Positions 41,743 through 51,308 of a DNA stretch of 53,774 nucleotides are shown piece by piece. Each line of letters opens with the position of its first letter. Positions within the stretch are counted from its first letter, which is position 1. Position numbers and translations under genes: made by a program. The stretch comes from CAYFUR01 sp964346275 (GTDB taxonomy: Bacteria > Sumerlaeota > Sumerlaeia > SLMS01). A model generated the notes under the pieces. That model worked only from the letters and a program-made list of their open reading frames with translations, was not told the origin of the DNA and made no database searches. The stretch lies in assembly GCA_964346275.1 (NCBI GenBank), contig CAYFUR010000010.1:1-53774 (forward strand). Reading direction: 5' to 3'.

Positions 41743-43809
41743 CTATTCCCGCCGGCGGTTTTGTTCCTGAGACTGGTTGAAAACATCGCTGAATTCGGCC
41801 TCAAGGATGTTCTGTGCCTGGCGGCGGTATTCTTCCAGGTAGGCGAGCCGTTTGGCCCCCAGCAGCGCCGACTCGTAATTCCGGATCTCCTCCATGAACT
41901 GCTGCATGGTCGGGCGCTCAACATCTGTCACGTGAACAACGTCCACTTCGAAAATCATGCCTCCCTGGCCTGCTTCCAGGATCAGCACATCACCCTCGCC
42001 GGCGCGAGCCAGCTCGATGTTCGCATTTTGAACCATGCGCAGCTCCTGGGGCATTTGACCACCGCCACGAGGGAAGGGATCGAGCGACGTCACCGAGAGA
42101 TCCGGGTCCACCGCGAGCACGGCGGTCGTCAGGGAATCCCCTTCCTGAACACGGGCTTTGATTTTCTCGCCCTTTTCTTTTGCCTTGGCCACGGCTTTTT
42201 CCCGCGTGAGTTGGTTCTCGATCCGGGAACGGATTTCATCCAGCGTGAAAAGATCTTCCTGGATTTCCTCGGCCACCTGAAGAACAACCATATCGCTGGC
42301 ATCGGTCTGGAGCATGGGGCTGATTCGGCCCTCGCTAAGCCCCGCCAGCGTTTCCTCTTCGCTGCCCAGATTGCCGACTCCACGAATGAAAGTCTGGGTT
42401 GTGGCGGTGGGCGATGTGACTTGCACGTCTGTCCCGGTGAATTCGGCGATCCCCTCCAGGGTGGTCTGGGTCGCGACGGCTTCCCGCATCAGTTCCAGGT
42501 TCTCTTCGATTTGTGCCTGGCGCTGCTGCTCCTGCTCCTGGCGAGCCTGGTCGCGAAGACGCTGGCGAAGAACCGGCTTGGCCTCCACAAAGGTCATCAT
42601 GCGGTCTTCCACTTCCTGCATCGTTTCGGCCACCGCAAAGCCTTCCGGGGTTTCCAGCACGGGCGATACAGTGCCGATTTCCAGTTCGTTAATGAAGTCG
42701 ACCATATCGACCCCATAGCTATCGATCTCTTCCTGATCTCCCTGAAAGAGCTCGGGGATCACGCCGCCGCGAAGCTCGGGGTCTTCTTCGCCTTGCTGCC
42801 CGGTCCGATTGCGGGGATCTTCGCTCATGTCATTAGCGACATCGGCGAAATCCTCGCCTCCTTCGACAATTCGCTGGCGCGCCACTTCCGCTTTTTCGCG
42901 AGCGGCTTCCCGCTGCTCTTCGCTCAGGCCTTGCGGCGCGCGGATCAGCACCTGGCGCACCCGCTTGCCACCTTCGCGGTAAAGTTCCTCGTCCTCAGGC
43001 AATGCCTGGTCGTAGGCTTCGCGCAGTTCTTCCTCGGTCGGCTGGTAGGGAGCGACCGGCGGGGGGGCGGGGATCTTCACATAACGGTAAACCTTTTTGG
43101 CCGGGTCGATAACCAGGCTGTCTTGGTCTTCCACCAGGGATTCGTAGCGGGCCGCAATTTCCTCTTCTGTCACCTCTTCATTCGAGTTGAAGGGAACGGA
43201 GATGCGCGCCATCTCGGCGGAAAGCTCCTCGTTCTGGAAAACGTAGTTATCCCAGAGTTCGAGCAGTGAGGTGCGGGCCACGCGCTCGACGGTTGATTCC
43301 GCGAGGCTGCTTTTGACCTCCTGGCGGATGCGTGCCGCCAGCTCATATTCCGACATGCCGCGGCTTTGCAGAAACTGTTGCAATGACTCCTGGGTGAAAC
43401 CCTGCTCCGTCAGGCTCATGGAGACCTGGTCGTCGGTGATCCGGATGCCCTGGCGGGTGAGGCGCTGCTCAATGGCGATTTGTCCAACCGCGAAATTGGC
43501 GACCTCTCGCGGCTCCAATGCCGACTGAATCATGCCATACCATCCGCGCTGGGGCTGCTGGCCTGAGGCAATCGCTGCGAGCTGCAGATAATACTCCGCG
43601 GCTTCACGCTGCATGCGCTCGAGATCGCGGGCACTCAATTCGATTTCGCCTTCGTCCGTCTTCAGAGTCACAAGGGTGCCTTGAATCTGCGGGCCGGCTG
43701 GCTGCTGAGTCCCGAAGCCGTAGAACAGAACGAAAGCGGGAATCGTGAGGCCGATGATAATGTAAAGACCCCATTTCATCACATAGGGGTTTCGGAGTTT
43801 CTGGATCAT
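41743..43809 (-). CDS. SurA/PpiD-like membrane-anchored peptidyl-prolyl isomerase
   Basis: A 688-residue envelope chaperone. Residues 12-32 (KWGLYIIIGLTIPAFVLFYGF) form an N-terminal anchor as in PpiD. Residues about 55-200 are a SurA_N-type helical chaperone domain (GIRITDDQVSMSLTEQGFTQESLQQFL). Residues about 280-400 are a PPIC/parvulin domain (RVRQVLIRAPQGLSEEQREAA through DFADVANDMSEDP). The rest is a helical substrate-binding region resembling the PpiD C-terminus. It would assist folding of exported proteins. I placed the start at the ATG at 43809 because the membrane anchor follows. It is transcribed alone and ends at a strong terminator. Confidence 0.88.
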   Translation of the reverse strand: MIQKLRNPYVMKWGLYIIIGLTIPAFVLFYGFGTQQPAGPQIQGTLVTLKTDEGEIELSARDLERMQREAAEYYLQLAAIASGQQPQRGWYGMIQSALEPREVANFAVGQIAIEQRLTRQGIRITDDQVSMSLTEQGFTQESLQQFLQSRGMSEYELAARIRQEVKSSLAESTVERVARTSLLELWDNYVFQNEELSAEMARISVPFNSNEEVTEEEIAARYESLVEDQDSLVIDPAKKVYRYVKIPAPPPVAPYQPTEEELREAYDQALPEDEELYREGGKRVRQVLIRAPQGLSEEQREAAREKAEVARQRIVEGGEDFADVANDMSEDPRNRTGQQGEEDPELRGGVIPELFQGDQEEIDSYGVDMVDFINELEIGTVSPVLETPEGFAVAETMQEVEDRMMTFVEAKPVLRQRLRDQARQEQEQQRQAQIEENLELMREAVATQTTLEGIAEFTGTDVQVTSPTATTQTFIRGVGNLGSEEETLAGLSEGRISPMLQTDASDMVVLQVAEEIQEDLFTLDEIRSRIENQLTREKAVAKAKEKGEKIKARVQEGDSLTTAVLAVDPDLSVTSLDPFPRGGGQMPQELRMVQNANIELARAGEGDVLILEAGQGGMIFEVDVVHVTDVERPTMQQFMEEIRNYESALLGAKRLAYLEEYRRQAQNILEAEFSDVFNQSQEQNRRRE

Positions 43810-44097
43810 AGTGCGTTGCGAACCTTCTCGGGGCTTAAGACTTCGAAACCTGTTTCTACTTGAAAATCTGGCTGTTTTCGGCGAACGAACAACCGGAGGA
43901 ACAAGACTCACCGGCGCGTGCGCCGTCAACGGAGAATGCCCTCCAGGGGCGTGAAAATTTACTTCGCGTCACTCTCCGACGGCTCCCCATTGGCCGGAGA
44001 CTTGACAGTCCAATCGATTCGCAGGAACACTTCGATCTGCTGAAGCGCCTCCTGCTGAAACAGAAAGCTTTCAGCCTCTTCACTCAACGGATTGACT

Positions 44098-45894
44098 ATG
44101 GATACTCTGTTTATCGCGGTTGGATCAGCAATTCTCTACATCGTCGCCTATCGAACCTATGGGCGGTGGCTTTCCAGAAAGATCTTCAATCTGGATCCCG
44201 GGCGCAAGACGCCAGCCTCCGTTCACGAAGATGGAAAAGACTACGTTCCGAGCCATCGGTCGATGGTTTTCGGCCACCATTTCACCAGCATTGCGGGAAC
44301 AGGGCCGATCGTTGGCCCCGCCATTGCCATTGTCTGGGGCTGGCTTCCCGCTCTGATCTGGGTCCTGGTGGGCAGCATTTTCATCGGGGCCGTTCACGAC
44401 TTTGCCGCCCTCGTCATGAGCCTCAGGAACCAGGGGCGCACCATTGGCGATTATTGCGGCGACATCATTAACCGCCGTGTGCGCCTGCTTTTCCTGATCA
44501 TTATCATGTTTGCCCTTTGGATCGTCATTGCGATCTTCGGGCTCGTGATCGCCGTGGTTTTCCAGATGTTTCCCCAGTCCGTTCTCCCCGTCTGGTTTCA
44601 AATTCCTATCAGCGTCGCCCTGGGCTGGTGGGTGTACAAGCGAAGTGGAAACGCCTTCATCGGCTCCATCGTTTCGGTCGCCTTGCTCTATGCCTCGATC
44701 TGGCTGACCAGCCACTTCGAGTTTCTCCAGATCTCTCCCGACATGCTTCCCGGATGGATCTCGCCGGTTGTCTTTTGGACCGTGCTTCTGCTGACCTATT
44801 GCTTTATTGCCAGCACGTTGCCGGTTCATGTCCTCCTTCAGCCAAGAGATTATATCAATTCCCACCAGCTTCTTCTGGCCATGGGCCTTCTCGCCCTGGG
44901 CATTCTCTGGGCCCGTCCCGAGATGACCTCCGCGGCTCCCACGGTGAGGATGAAGGTCGAGGGGGCGCCGCTGTTGTTTCCCTTCCTTTTCATCACGATT
45001 GCCTGCGGAGCATGCAGTGGCTTCCATTGCCTTGTCAGCAGTGGTGTCAGCTCCAAGCAGCTCAAGAGCGAGGGCGACGCCCAATATGTGGGTTACGGAG
45101 CCATGTTGCTCGAAGGCATGCTCGCGGTCATTGTCATCCTTGCCTGCACTGCCGGTCTCGGAATGGGTTTCGGAACGGAGAACGGACTCCTGACTGGCGC
45201 GGAGGCCTGGAACGCGAAGTATGCGAACTGGGGATCAGCCAGCGGGCTCGGCAACGTTCTGACCGCGGTGATCGCCGGCGGGGGCAATTTAATCAGCAGC
45301 CTCGGCATCCCGGAAGAGTTTGCCATGGGAATCATCGGCGTGTTCGTCGCCAGTTTCGCGGCGACAACCCTCGACAGTTCCACGCGGCTCCAGCGCTATG
45401 TGATCAGCGAACTCGGCAATACGATCCGTGTCCCCCAACTAAAGAACATCTTCGTTGCGACGGCAATTGCTGTGATCAGTGGGTTTATCCTGGCGGTCTT
45501 CGATGTTTTTACGAGCCCCGATGGAATTGCGCAAGGATTGCGCACGGGAGGAAAAGGCGGAATGATTCTCTGGCCGCTGTTCGGCGCCACAAACCAACTC
45601 CTCGCCGGACTCGCTCTTCTTGTCGCCACCGTTTGGCTCTACAGAAAAGAAAAGCCAATCTGGATTACCGCGCTTCCCATGGTCTTCATGCTCTTTGTAA
45701 CCGGGTGGGGGTTGCTGGACCTGATGGGGGGCTTCCTTCAGGCGGAACCTCGTAACTTCCTGCTCCTCAGCATTGGAGCCGTGATTTTTGTGCTGGAATT
45801 GTGGATGGTGGTGGAGGCCTTCGTTTATATGGGATCCCTGAAGGCCTTAAAGAGGAGCGGGAAGGAAATCCCCGAACTCTTCGAGTCCGCCTGA
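44098..45894 (+). CDS. cstA: CstA-family carbon starvation / pyruvate-peptide transporter
   Basis: A 598-residue multi-pass membrane protein with the CstA hallmark GHHFTSIAGTGPIVGPAIAIVWGWLPALIWVLVGSIFIGAVHDF in the first third (described by its motifs FTSIAG, GPAIA and GAVHD). GACSGFHCLVSSGVSSKQL and SFAATTLDSSTRLQRYV follow. Members import pyruvate or peptides when carbon is short. It is shorter than E. coli CstA (about 700 residues) and lacks part of the C-terminal region, as in many non-enterobacterial members. The ATG at 44098 has only a weak ribosome-binding site; an in-frame TTG lies two codons upstream. Confidence 0.92.
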   Translation: MDTLFIAVGSAILYIVAYRTYGRWLSRKIFNLDPGRKTPASVHEDGKDYVPSHRSMVFGHHFTSIAGTGPIVGPAIAIVWGWLPALIWVLVGSIFIGAVHDFAALVMSLRNQGRTIGDYCGDIINRRVRLLFLIIIMFALWIVIAIFGLVIAVVFQMFPQSVLPVWFQIPISVALGWWVYKRSGNAFIGSIVSVALLYASIWLTSHFEFLQISPDMLPGWISPVVFWTVLLLTYCFIASTLPVHVLLQPRDYINSHQLLLAMGLLALGILWARPEMTSAAPTVRMKVEGAPLLFPFLFITIACGACSGFHCLVSSGVSSKQLKSEGDAQYVGYGAMLLEGMLAVIVILACTAGLGMGFGTENGLLTGAEAWNAKYANWGSASGLGNVLTAVIAGGGNLISSLGIPEEFAMGIIGVFVASFAATTLDSSTRLQRYVISELGNTIRVPQLKNIFVATAIAVISGFILAVFDVFTSPDGIAQGLRTGGKGGMILWPLFGATNQLLAGLALLVATVWLYRKEKPIWITALPMVFMLFVTGWGLLDLMGGFLQAEPRNFLLLSIGAVIFVLELWMVVEAFVYMGSLKALKRSGKEIPELFESA

Positions 45895-46126
45895 GCCACC
45901 GGGTGAAGCCCGATGTCCTCCTTTGTGTAAATATTCCTTTTGACGTCCTGGCCGGATCGGCCTAAGCCATTTATTAGAGCGGGTGAAGCAATCTGTGGTG
46001 CCGAGCAGAGAAACTCCTGTGGCCAGATTCCGCTCCTGTCAGAGTTCCCGGTCGTTGCCTGTTCGGAGACAAGCGGCTCCAATAAAGACGTGTCTGCCCG
46101 TTGGAGACGAGAAAGCTTGAAGATTG

Positions 46127-47086
46127 ATGCAACCTAAAGCAACTGAGGTCGAAAAAGATGGATTAAGCATTGGCGCCCTTTCCCGGGCGACGGGAATCAG
46201 CATCCACAGCCTTCGGATGTGGGAGCGGCGCTATGGCTCGCCCCAATCTTATCGCCGTTCTTCGGGACACAGGCGGTATCCTTTCAGCGAAGTGCAACGC
46301 CTTCGTGCCGTCGCCCGAGCCCTCGCCGCTGGATTCCGCGCGGGCGAAGTCGTGGGAGCTTCGATCGAAGAAATTGACGAGATGCTCGAGCGCGGGGCGA
46401 AAAAATCGTCCCGGGGAAATGGCAAACGCCGGCGCCTCGAGACCAATGCGGAAATCCTCGACAAAGTGGAACGCTGGATCGAAGCAACCCGGAATTTCGA
46501 CGAAACATATCTCACGACAGAGTTTCAGAGGGGCTGGGCTAACCTCGGCGCTCTGACCTTTCTTGTCGATCGCCTTATGCCTTTCATGAAGGCCCTCGGC
46601 GATGGATGGCAGACAGGCACCCTGTCGATTGCCCAGGAGCACTTTGCCAGCCAGCGTATCATCGATTTTCTCTCCTCTAAGTGGCGCCTGGTCAATGAGT
46701 TGACCTCCGGCTCAACTGTTGTTCTCGCAACACTGCCACGGGACTTGCACACGATTGGACTCCAAATGGCTGCCACGGTCACCGCGATCGCCGAACAACG
46801 GGTGCTCTTTCTCGGACCGGAAGTGCCCGCGGAAGAAATCGTGGAAGTGGCCCATCGAGCCAATGCCTCTGTTGTCGGAATCAGTGTTTCCACATCCGTG
46901 CCTTCGCGCTTTTCCACCGCCAACCTTTCAACAATTCGGGAAAAACTGCCCAAAAACGTGGAAGTCGTTTGTGGAGGGGCCGGCGCGCCCACCCAAGTGG
47001 AAGGCATTCACGATTTCAAATCCTTAACGGCTTACTATGAGTGGCTCACTCAAACATATAAGGCCGGCAAGCCATCGCAGAACTGA
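46127..47086 (+). CDS. carH: CarH/LitR-type B12-dependent photoreceptor transcription repressor
   Basis: A 319-residue regulator: a MerR-type winged helix (residues about 13-80, SIGALSRATGISIHSLRMWERRYG), a four-helix bundle and a cobalamin-binding Rossmann domain. W161 followed by nine residues and E171-H172 matches the CarH W-x9-EH signature that senses adenosylcobalamin. H208 in RDLHTIG fits the DxHxxG lower-axial-ligand motif, and spacing to H172 (36) is close to that in known CarH. In characterised proteins the tetramer represses in the dark and light breaks the Co-C bond. The start is the ATG at 46127 (a TTG lies one codon earlier). It precedes the light-response genes. Confidence 0.9.
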   Translation: MQPKATEVEKDGLSIGALSRATGISIHSLRMWERRYGSPQSYRRSSGHRRYPFSEVQRLRAVARALAAGFRAGEVVGASIEEIDEMLERGAKKSSRGNGKRRRLETNAEILDKVERWIEATRNFDETYLTTEFQRGWANLGALTFLVDRLMPFMKALGDGWQTGTLSIAQEHFASQRIIDFLSSKWRLVNELTSGSTVVLATLPRDLHTIGLQMAATVTAIAEQRVLFLGPEVPAEEIVEVAHRANASVVGISVSTSVPSRFSTANLSTIREKLPKNVEVVCGGAGAPTQVEGIHDFKSLTAYYEWLTQTYKAGKPSQN

Positions 47087-47179
47087 GGTTCTGGCAAAAG
47101 GCAGTTGAAGGACGACAAGGTTCGCTTTCGGGCGGACCTTTCGCTTTTGGAACGGAAGTTGTCTCGTTCATATCCGATA

Positions 47180-47212
47180 TTGCGCGCCGGGACGAAGCGT
47201 CCCGGCGCGCAA
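47180..47212. repeat. Perfect 15-bp inverted repeat between carH and the SDR gene
   Basis: TTGCGCGCCGGGACG and its exact complement are separated by AAG. No T-run follows on either strand, so a classical terminator is unlikely. It lies 39 bases before the SDR ATG and could be an RNA hairpin in the leader, an mRNA processing site or an operator. Confidence 0.85.
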
Positions 47213-47250
47213 GCCCCTGAGTCTCTACAGATCGAGTAACAGGATCGTTC

Positions 47251-48018
47251 ATGCCCTCAGTCAGGAACAAAACCATTTGGATCACCGGGGCCAGCAGCGG
47301 AATCGGCGCAGCCGTTGTCCGCGAACTTTCCCGCACGCCTTGCCGTATCGCTTTGACGGCGCGGCGTGAGGAAAAGCTCGATGCTCTCAAGAAGGAACTC
47401 GAAAGCAACCGCGCCAGGCTGGAATCCTTTCCCGCCGACGTGACGGATCGCGAAGGAATTCTCGCTGTGGAAAAGCAGATCCGCCAGCGCTTCGGTCCCG
47501 TCGATATCCTCTTCACCTGCGCCGGCGACTACGAGCCGATGGACGTGCAGAAATTCGACAGCGCACATTACGACCACGTCATGAAGGTGAATTACTCTGG
47601 CACTCTGCATTGCGTGGAAGCGGTCCTGCCCGGAATGATCGATCGTAGGGACGGCTATCTGGTCATTGTTTCCAGCGTTGTGGGCTATCGCGGCCTTCCA
47701 AACTCGGCCTCATACAGCGCAACGAAAGCGGCGCTGATTAATTTCTTCGAGGGTGCGCGTTTCGATCTGAAGAAACACAATGTCGCCGTTTCCCTGGTCA
47801 ATCCAGGTTTTGTCCGGACCCAACTGACAGACAAAAATGAATTCTCCATGCCTTTCCGCATCGAACCGGATGACGCCGCCCGCCGGATTGTCGCCGGAAT
47901 GAAACGCGGCAAAAAGGAAATCCATTTTCCCTGGCAATTTACCTGGTCCATGAAATTCCTTCGGATTTTGCCTTATCCCATCTACGAATTCCTGGTAAGT
48001 AAAGGCGTCGATAAATGA
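47251..48018 (+). CDS. Short-chain dehydrogenase/reductase
   Basis: A 255-residue classical SDR: TGASSGIGAA cofactor motif (residues about 12-21), CAGDYEP (the NAG site), catalytic SS near residue 141 and YSATKA with the Tyr/Lys pair. NAD(P)-dependent oxidation or reduction of a lipid or small molecule is expected. AGGATC upstream supports the ATG. Its stop overlaps the next ATG (ATGA), tying it to the FAD oxidoreductase. Members of this type recur beside LitR/CarH regulators. Confidence 0.88.
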   Translation: MPSVRNKTIWITGASSGIGAAVVRELSRTPCRIALTARREEKLDALKKELESNRARLESFPADVTDREGILAVEKQIRQRFGPVDILFTCAGDYEPMDVQKFDSAHYDHVMKVNYSGTLHCVEAVLPGMIDRRDGYLVIVSSVVGYRGLPNSASYSATKAALINFFEGARFDLKKHNVAVSLVNPGFVRTQLTDKNEFSMPFRIEPDDAARRIVAGMKRGKKEIHFPWQFTWSMKFLRILPYPIYEFLVSKGVDK

Positions 48019-49283
48019 ACGAACGCCAGCGCGTGGCCGTGGTCGGCGCCGGAGTCGCCGGAATCGTGAGCGCCTGGTTGATCAGCCAGCGCCATGATGT
48101 CGTGCTCTTCGAACGAAAGAATTATCTCGGCGGCCATACAAATACGGTCACCATCGATCATGGCCCAGACGAAGGAACTCGTATAGACACGGGCTTCATC
48201 GTCTGTAATGACAAGACATATCCCGTTTTCCATCGTTTCCTGAAAAGCCTCGCCGTGCCCTGGCGGTGGAGCGATATGTCCTTCAGCTACTACAACGAGC
48301 GAACCGGCTTTCACTACGCTGGAACGGATTTGAATGGGCTCTTTGCGCAGCGCAAAAACCTCTTCAATCCGCAGTTTTATGCGATGCTGCTGGAGATCGT
48401 TCGATTCAGCCGGGCGGGGTTGCGCGATTTGCATTCGGCACACCTCGATCACATCACGCTTGGGGATTATCTCGACGAGAAAGGTTTTAGCCGGAATTTT
48501 CGCCAGAACTATCTTATTCCCATGGGCGCAGCCATCTGGTCGACCCCACCGGGTAAAATGCTGCGCTTCCCCGCGAAAAACTTTCTGAGATTCTTTAAAA
48601 ATCACGGTTTGCTTTCCATGCGCGACCGGCCCAGGTGGCAAACGGTCGTGAACGGCAGCAAAACCTATGTGGAAGCATTCGAACGCCAGTTTTCAGGCCA
48701 GGTTCGCTGCCAGGCTCGAATCGAAAAAATCGCCCGCTCCGGCGAGGGCATCGAACTGATCCACGACGACGGGTCGAGAGAGCCTTTCGACCATGTGGTC
48801 ATGGGCGTTCATGCGGACCAGGTCCTCCCGCTTCTGGAGAACCCGACGGAAGATGAGCGGCGGCTCTTCAGCGCCTGGCGTTACGAAAAGAACTCTGTGG
48901 TTCTGCATACCGACGTTCAGGTTCTTCCCCCGGCGCGCCGGGCCTGGGCTTCCTGGAATTACACACGTGAGCGATCCGCGACAAAACGTAATCCTCTTTC
49001 GATGTCGTACTATATGAACCGTCTTCAGGGACTGAAGACGCAGCGCGATTACAGCGTGACGCTCAACAGAGGACAGAGGATCCCCGATGAGCACATCGTT
49101 CGAGAATTGTGCTATTCCCACCCCCTCTATACACCGGAATCCATTGCGACGCAGAAAGAACTTCCCACCCTGAATGGAAAAGAGCGGACATATTTCTGCG
49201 GCAGCTATTTCCGCTTTGGATTTCACGAGGACGCTGTCCGAGCTGGCGCGGATGCGGCACGGCATTTCGGTGTGGCGCTTTAG
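48015..49283 (+). CDS. FAD-dependent amine-oxidase-like oxidoreductase
   Basis: A 422-residue flavoprotein. The N-terminus VAVVGAGVAGIVSAWLIS and the following LFERKNYLGGHTNT are the dinucleotide and FAD-binding motifs of the amine-oxidase/phytoene-desaturase superfamily. GTRIDTGFIVCNDKTYPVF is typical of the NAD(P)-binding family found beside cyclopropane synthases and LitR genes. The C-terminus GSYFRFGFHEDAVRAGADAA closes the FAD fold. It may act on a membrane lipid or fatty acyl chain. It is translationally coupled to the SDR. Confidence 0.9.
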   Translation: MNERQRVAVVGAGVAGIVSAWLISQRHDVVLFERKNYLGGHTNTVTIDHGPDEGTRIDTGFIVCNDKTYPVFHRFLKSLAVPWRWSDMSFSYYNERTGFHYAGTDLNGLFAQRKNLFNPQFYAMLLEIVRFSRAGLRDLHSAHLDHITLGDYLDEKGFSRNFRQNYLIPMGAAIWSTPPGKMLRFPAKNFLRFFKNHGLLSMRDRPRWQTVVNGSKTYVEAFERQFSGQVRCQARIEKIARSGEGIELIHDDGSREPFDHVVMGVHADQVLPLLENPTEDERRLFSAWRYEKNSVVLHTDVQVLPPARRAWASWNYTRERSATKRNPLSMSYYMNRLQGLKTQRDYSVTLNRGQRIPDEHIVRELCYSHPLYTPESIATQKELPTLNGKERTYFCGSYFRFGFHEDAVRAGADAARHFGVAL

Positions 49284-49386
49284 AGTCCAACGCCGGGCTT
49301 GGCCTGCTTTTGGTCGAATGATTTTCCTGGACGGAATTGACCCATTTCCGCCCAGAAACTGCTAACAGGTATGGAGATCCTCGTTT

Positions 49387-50670
49387 ATGTCGGTTAAGGT
49401 ATCAGCAATTGCTTCATCAGCCTCTTCCAGGGTCCAGGTTCGGCCTTCCTGGATCGAGCGGCGGGCCTCGGCCGTCTTTACGAGGTTAATGGAAAGGCTT
49501 CGCATCGGTTCTCTCGCTGTGCGCTTCCCGGATGGGACGCGGCGTTCCTTCGGAGATCCGGATAGCGGCCTTCGAAGTGAAATCCGCATTCACTCTTATC
49601 GGTTTTTCCGGCGCCTGATCACAAGCGCCGACATTGGAATCGGGGAGAGCTATGTTGAGGGGGAATGGGATGCCGACGACCTGACCCGGGTTCTCATTAT
49701 TTTCTGTGAAAACATGGAACTGATCGACGAGCGCTCCTTACTTACCTACAAGCTTTTTCGCTGGGCGAACAGGTTCCGCCACGCCCTGCGCCGGAACACA
49801 GTGAATGGCAGCCGGAAAAACATTTCCCACCACTATGATTTGGGAAATGAATTCTATCGCCTGTTCCTCGATGAAACAATGATGTATAGCTGCGGTGTCT
49901 ATACGGAACGCCAAGGCACCCTCGAGCAGGCACAGCGAAATAAGCTGGACAAGCTTATTGAGAAAGCTCGCATCGGCCCGGATGACCACGTTCTGGAGAT
50001 CGGTTCCGGGTGGGGGAGCTTTGCGATTGAAGCCGTGAGGGCAACGGGCTGCCGGGTGACAACCACAACAATCTCAAAAGAGCAGTTTAAAGTCGTGCAG
50101 GAGCGCGTCCGGGAGGCGGATTTGGAAGACCGAATCACTCCTCTTCTTTGCGACTACCGGAAGCTGGAAGGCCGTTTTGATAAGATCGTCTCAATCGAAA
50201 TGCTTGAAGCTGTCGGGCATGAGTACTATGGCACTTTTTTCCGCACGATCGATCGCCTGCTGAAACCGAATGGCCTGGCGGTGATCCAGGTTATCACAAT
50301 TCCCGATCAGCGTTACGCCGATTATCGCCGCTCCACCGATTGGATTCAGAAGCATGTTTTTCCCGGCGCTGTCGTCCCATCTCTGGAAGCCCTTTCCCGG
50401 GCGATGACACGGGATTCGCAGTTGATGGTGGAAAGTCTCGAGAATATCGGAATCCACTATGCCCGTACTCTGCGCGACTGGCGGGAGCGTTTCCAGCAAA
50501 AGCTCTCTGAAGCGGAAAGCCTCGGATACGACAGCCGCTTTCAGCGCATGTGGAATTATTATCTTTGTTACTGCGAGGCCGGTTTCGCCACGCGGATTCT
50601 GAACGACCTGCATCTCGTTCTGACTCGCCCTAACAACAAAAACCTTCCCGGCGAAATCTACCAAGGATGA
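49387..50670 (+). CDS. Cyclopropane-fatty-acyl-phospholipid synthase-family methyltransferase
   Basis: A 427-residue CFA-synthase-type enzyme. An N-terminal lipid-binding domain (GIGESYVEGEWDADDLTRVL) leads to ISHHYDLGNEFYRLFLDETMMYSCG and the SAM motif VLEIGSGWGSFAIEA (residues about 200-214). TTTISKEQ and IVSIEMLEAVGHEYYGTFF complete the family blocks. It transfers a methyl(ene) group from SAM to an unsaturated phospholipid acyl chain; related enzymes make methyl-branched or furan fatty acids. The ATG at 49387 follows GGAGATC. A 103-base gap separates it from the FAD oxidoreductase gene. Confidence 0.93.
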   Translation: MSVKVSAIASSASSRVQVRPSWIERRASAVFTRLMERLRIGSLAVRFPDGTRRSFGDPDSGLRSEIRIHSYRFFRRLITSADIGIGESYVEGEWDADDLTRVLIIFCENMELIDERSLLTYKLFRWANRFRHALRRNTVNGSRKNISHHYDLGNEFYRLFLDETMMYSCGVYTERQGTLEQAQRNKLDKLIEKARIGPDDHVLEIGSGWGSFAIEAVRATGCRVTTTTISKEQFKVVQERVREADLEDRITPLLCDYRKLEGRFDKIVSIEMLEAVGHEYYGTFFRTIDRLLKPNGLAVIQVITIPDQRYADYRRSTDWIQKHVFPGAVVPSLEALSRAMTRDSQLMVESLENIGIHYARTLRDWRERFQQKLSEAESLGYDSRFQRMWNYYLCYCEAGFATRILNDLHLVLTRPNNKNLPGEIYQG

Positions 50671-50676
50671 CGTGCT

Positions 50677-51273
50677 ATGAAGACGTTTCGACATGCCTCT
50701 TTCTCCCTTTCCCTCATGACGTCACTCCTTGCTTCCGTCTTTACCGCGGGGGCCGATAGCAGCAGCGCCGATGTTGTCTTTGTGAAAGACAAATCATTCC
50801 CCACAACGGCCACTCTCGCGGGCAGCAGATTTACTCTCTTGGGGGCGGATCTGCTCACATACTGGGGCTTCGAGGTCTATACCGCCGCGTTCTATGTCGG
50901 ACAAAGAAAACAGGGCACCGACGACGTCCTGGACGCCTCGGTTCCCAAAAAGCTGGTGCTGAGTTATCACCGCAAGATCGACCGGAAAGACATTATCGAG
51001 ACGACCCGGAAATACGTGCAGGAAAACCCGGAAAACGACTACAATGTTTTGCGAGAGCGACTGGAAAAAGCCTACGGTTTCTATGAGACCGTTCGAAAGG
51101 GCGACCAATACACCGTTGTCTATACGCCGGGAGAAGGGACAGCGTTTTTCTTCAATGGCGAGAAGAGAGGAGCTGTTAAAGGAGGCGATTTCGCCCGCGC
51201 CTTCTTTGGCATCTGGGTTTCCGAAGATCCTGTCAGCAGTGAGCTGAGAAAGGCTCTCCTCGGGCGCACATGA
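50677..51273 (+). CDS. Chalcone-isomerase-like exported protein
   Basis: A 198-residue protein with a signal peptide (residues 1-26, SLMTSLLASVFTAGA) and the chalcone isomerase-like fold: LLTYWGFEVYTAAFYVG, the KLVLSYHRKIDRKDI pattern and GTAFFFNGEKRGAVKGGDFARAFFGIWV. Bacterial homologues are not flavonoid enzymes and probably bind a fatty acid or related lipid. It starts six bases after the methyltransferase gene ends, so it is co-transcribed. It likely works on a lipid product in the periplasm. Confidence 0.85.
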   Translation: MKTFRHASFSLSLMTSLLASVFTAGADSSSADVVFVKDKSFPTTATLAGSRFTLLGADLLTYWGFEVYTAAFYVGQRKQGTDDVLDASVPKKLVLSYHRKIDRKDIIETTRKYVQENPENDYNVLRERLEKAYGFYETVRKGDQYTVVYTPGEGTAFFFNGEKRGAVKGGDFARAFFGIWVSEDPVSSELRKALLGRT

Positions 51274-51308
51274 TCCTTCTGCCTCTATCCCGTTTGAAAG
51301 TGAATTGA

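Noticed and set aside
44002..44030. TTGACA upstream of cstA as a promoter
   Set aside because: The -35 box is perfect, but the hexamer 17 bases downstream (GAACAC) does not resemble a -10 element.
43860..44471. Possible + strand gene overlapping cstA
   Set aside because: No ribosome-binding site or family motif, and it overlaps the strongly conserved cstA frame.
45900..45989. Direct repeat CGGGTGAAGC at 45900-45909 and 45980-45989
   Set aside because: Only 10 bases long, and one copy begins right at the end of cstA; chance is likely.
45895..46126. LitR/CarH operator in the carH upstream region
   Set aside because: Half-site-like TGTAAA is present, but no TACA-N9-TGTA palindrome was found.
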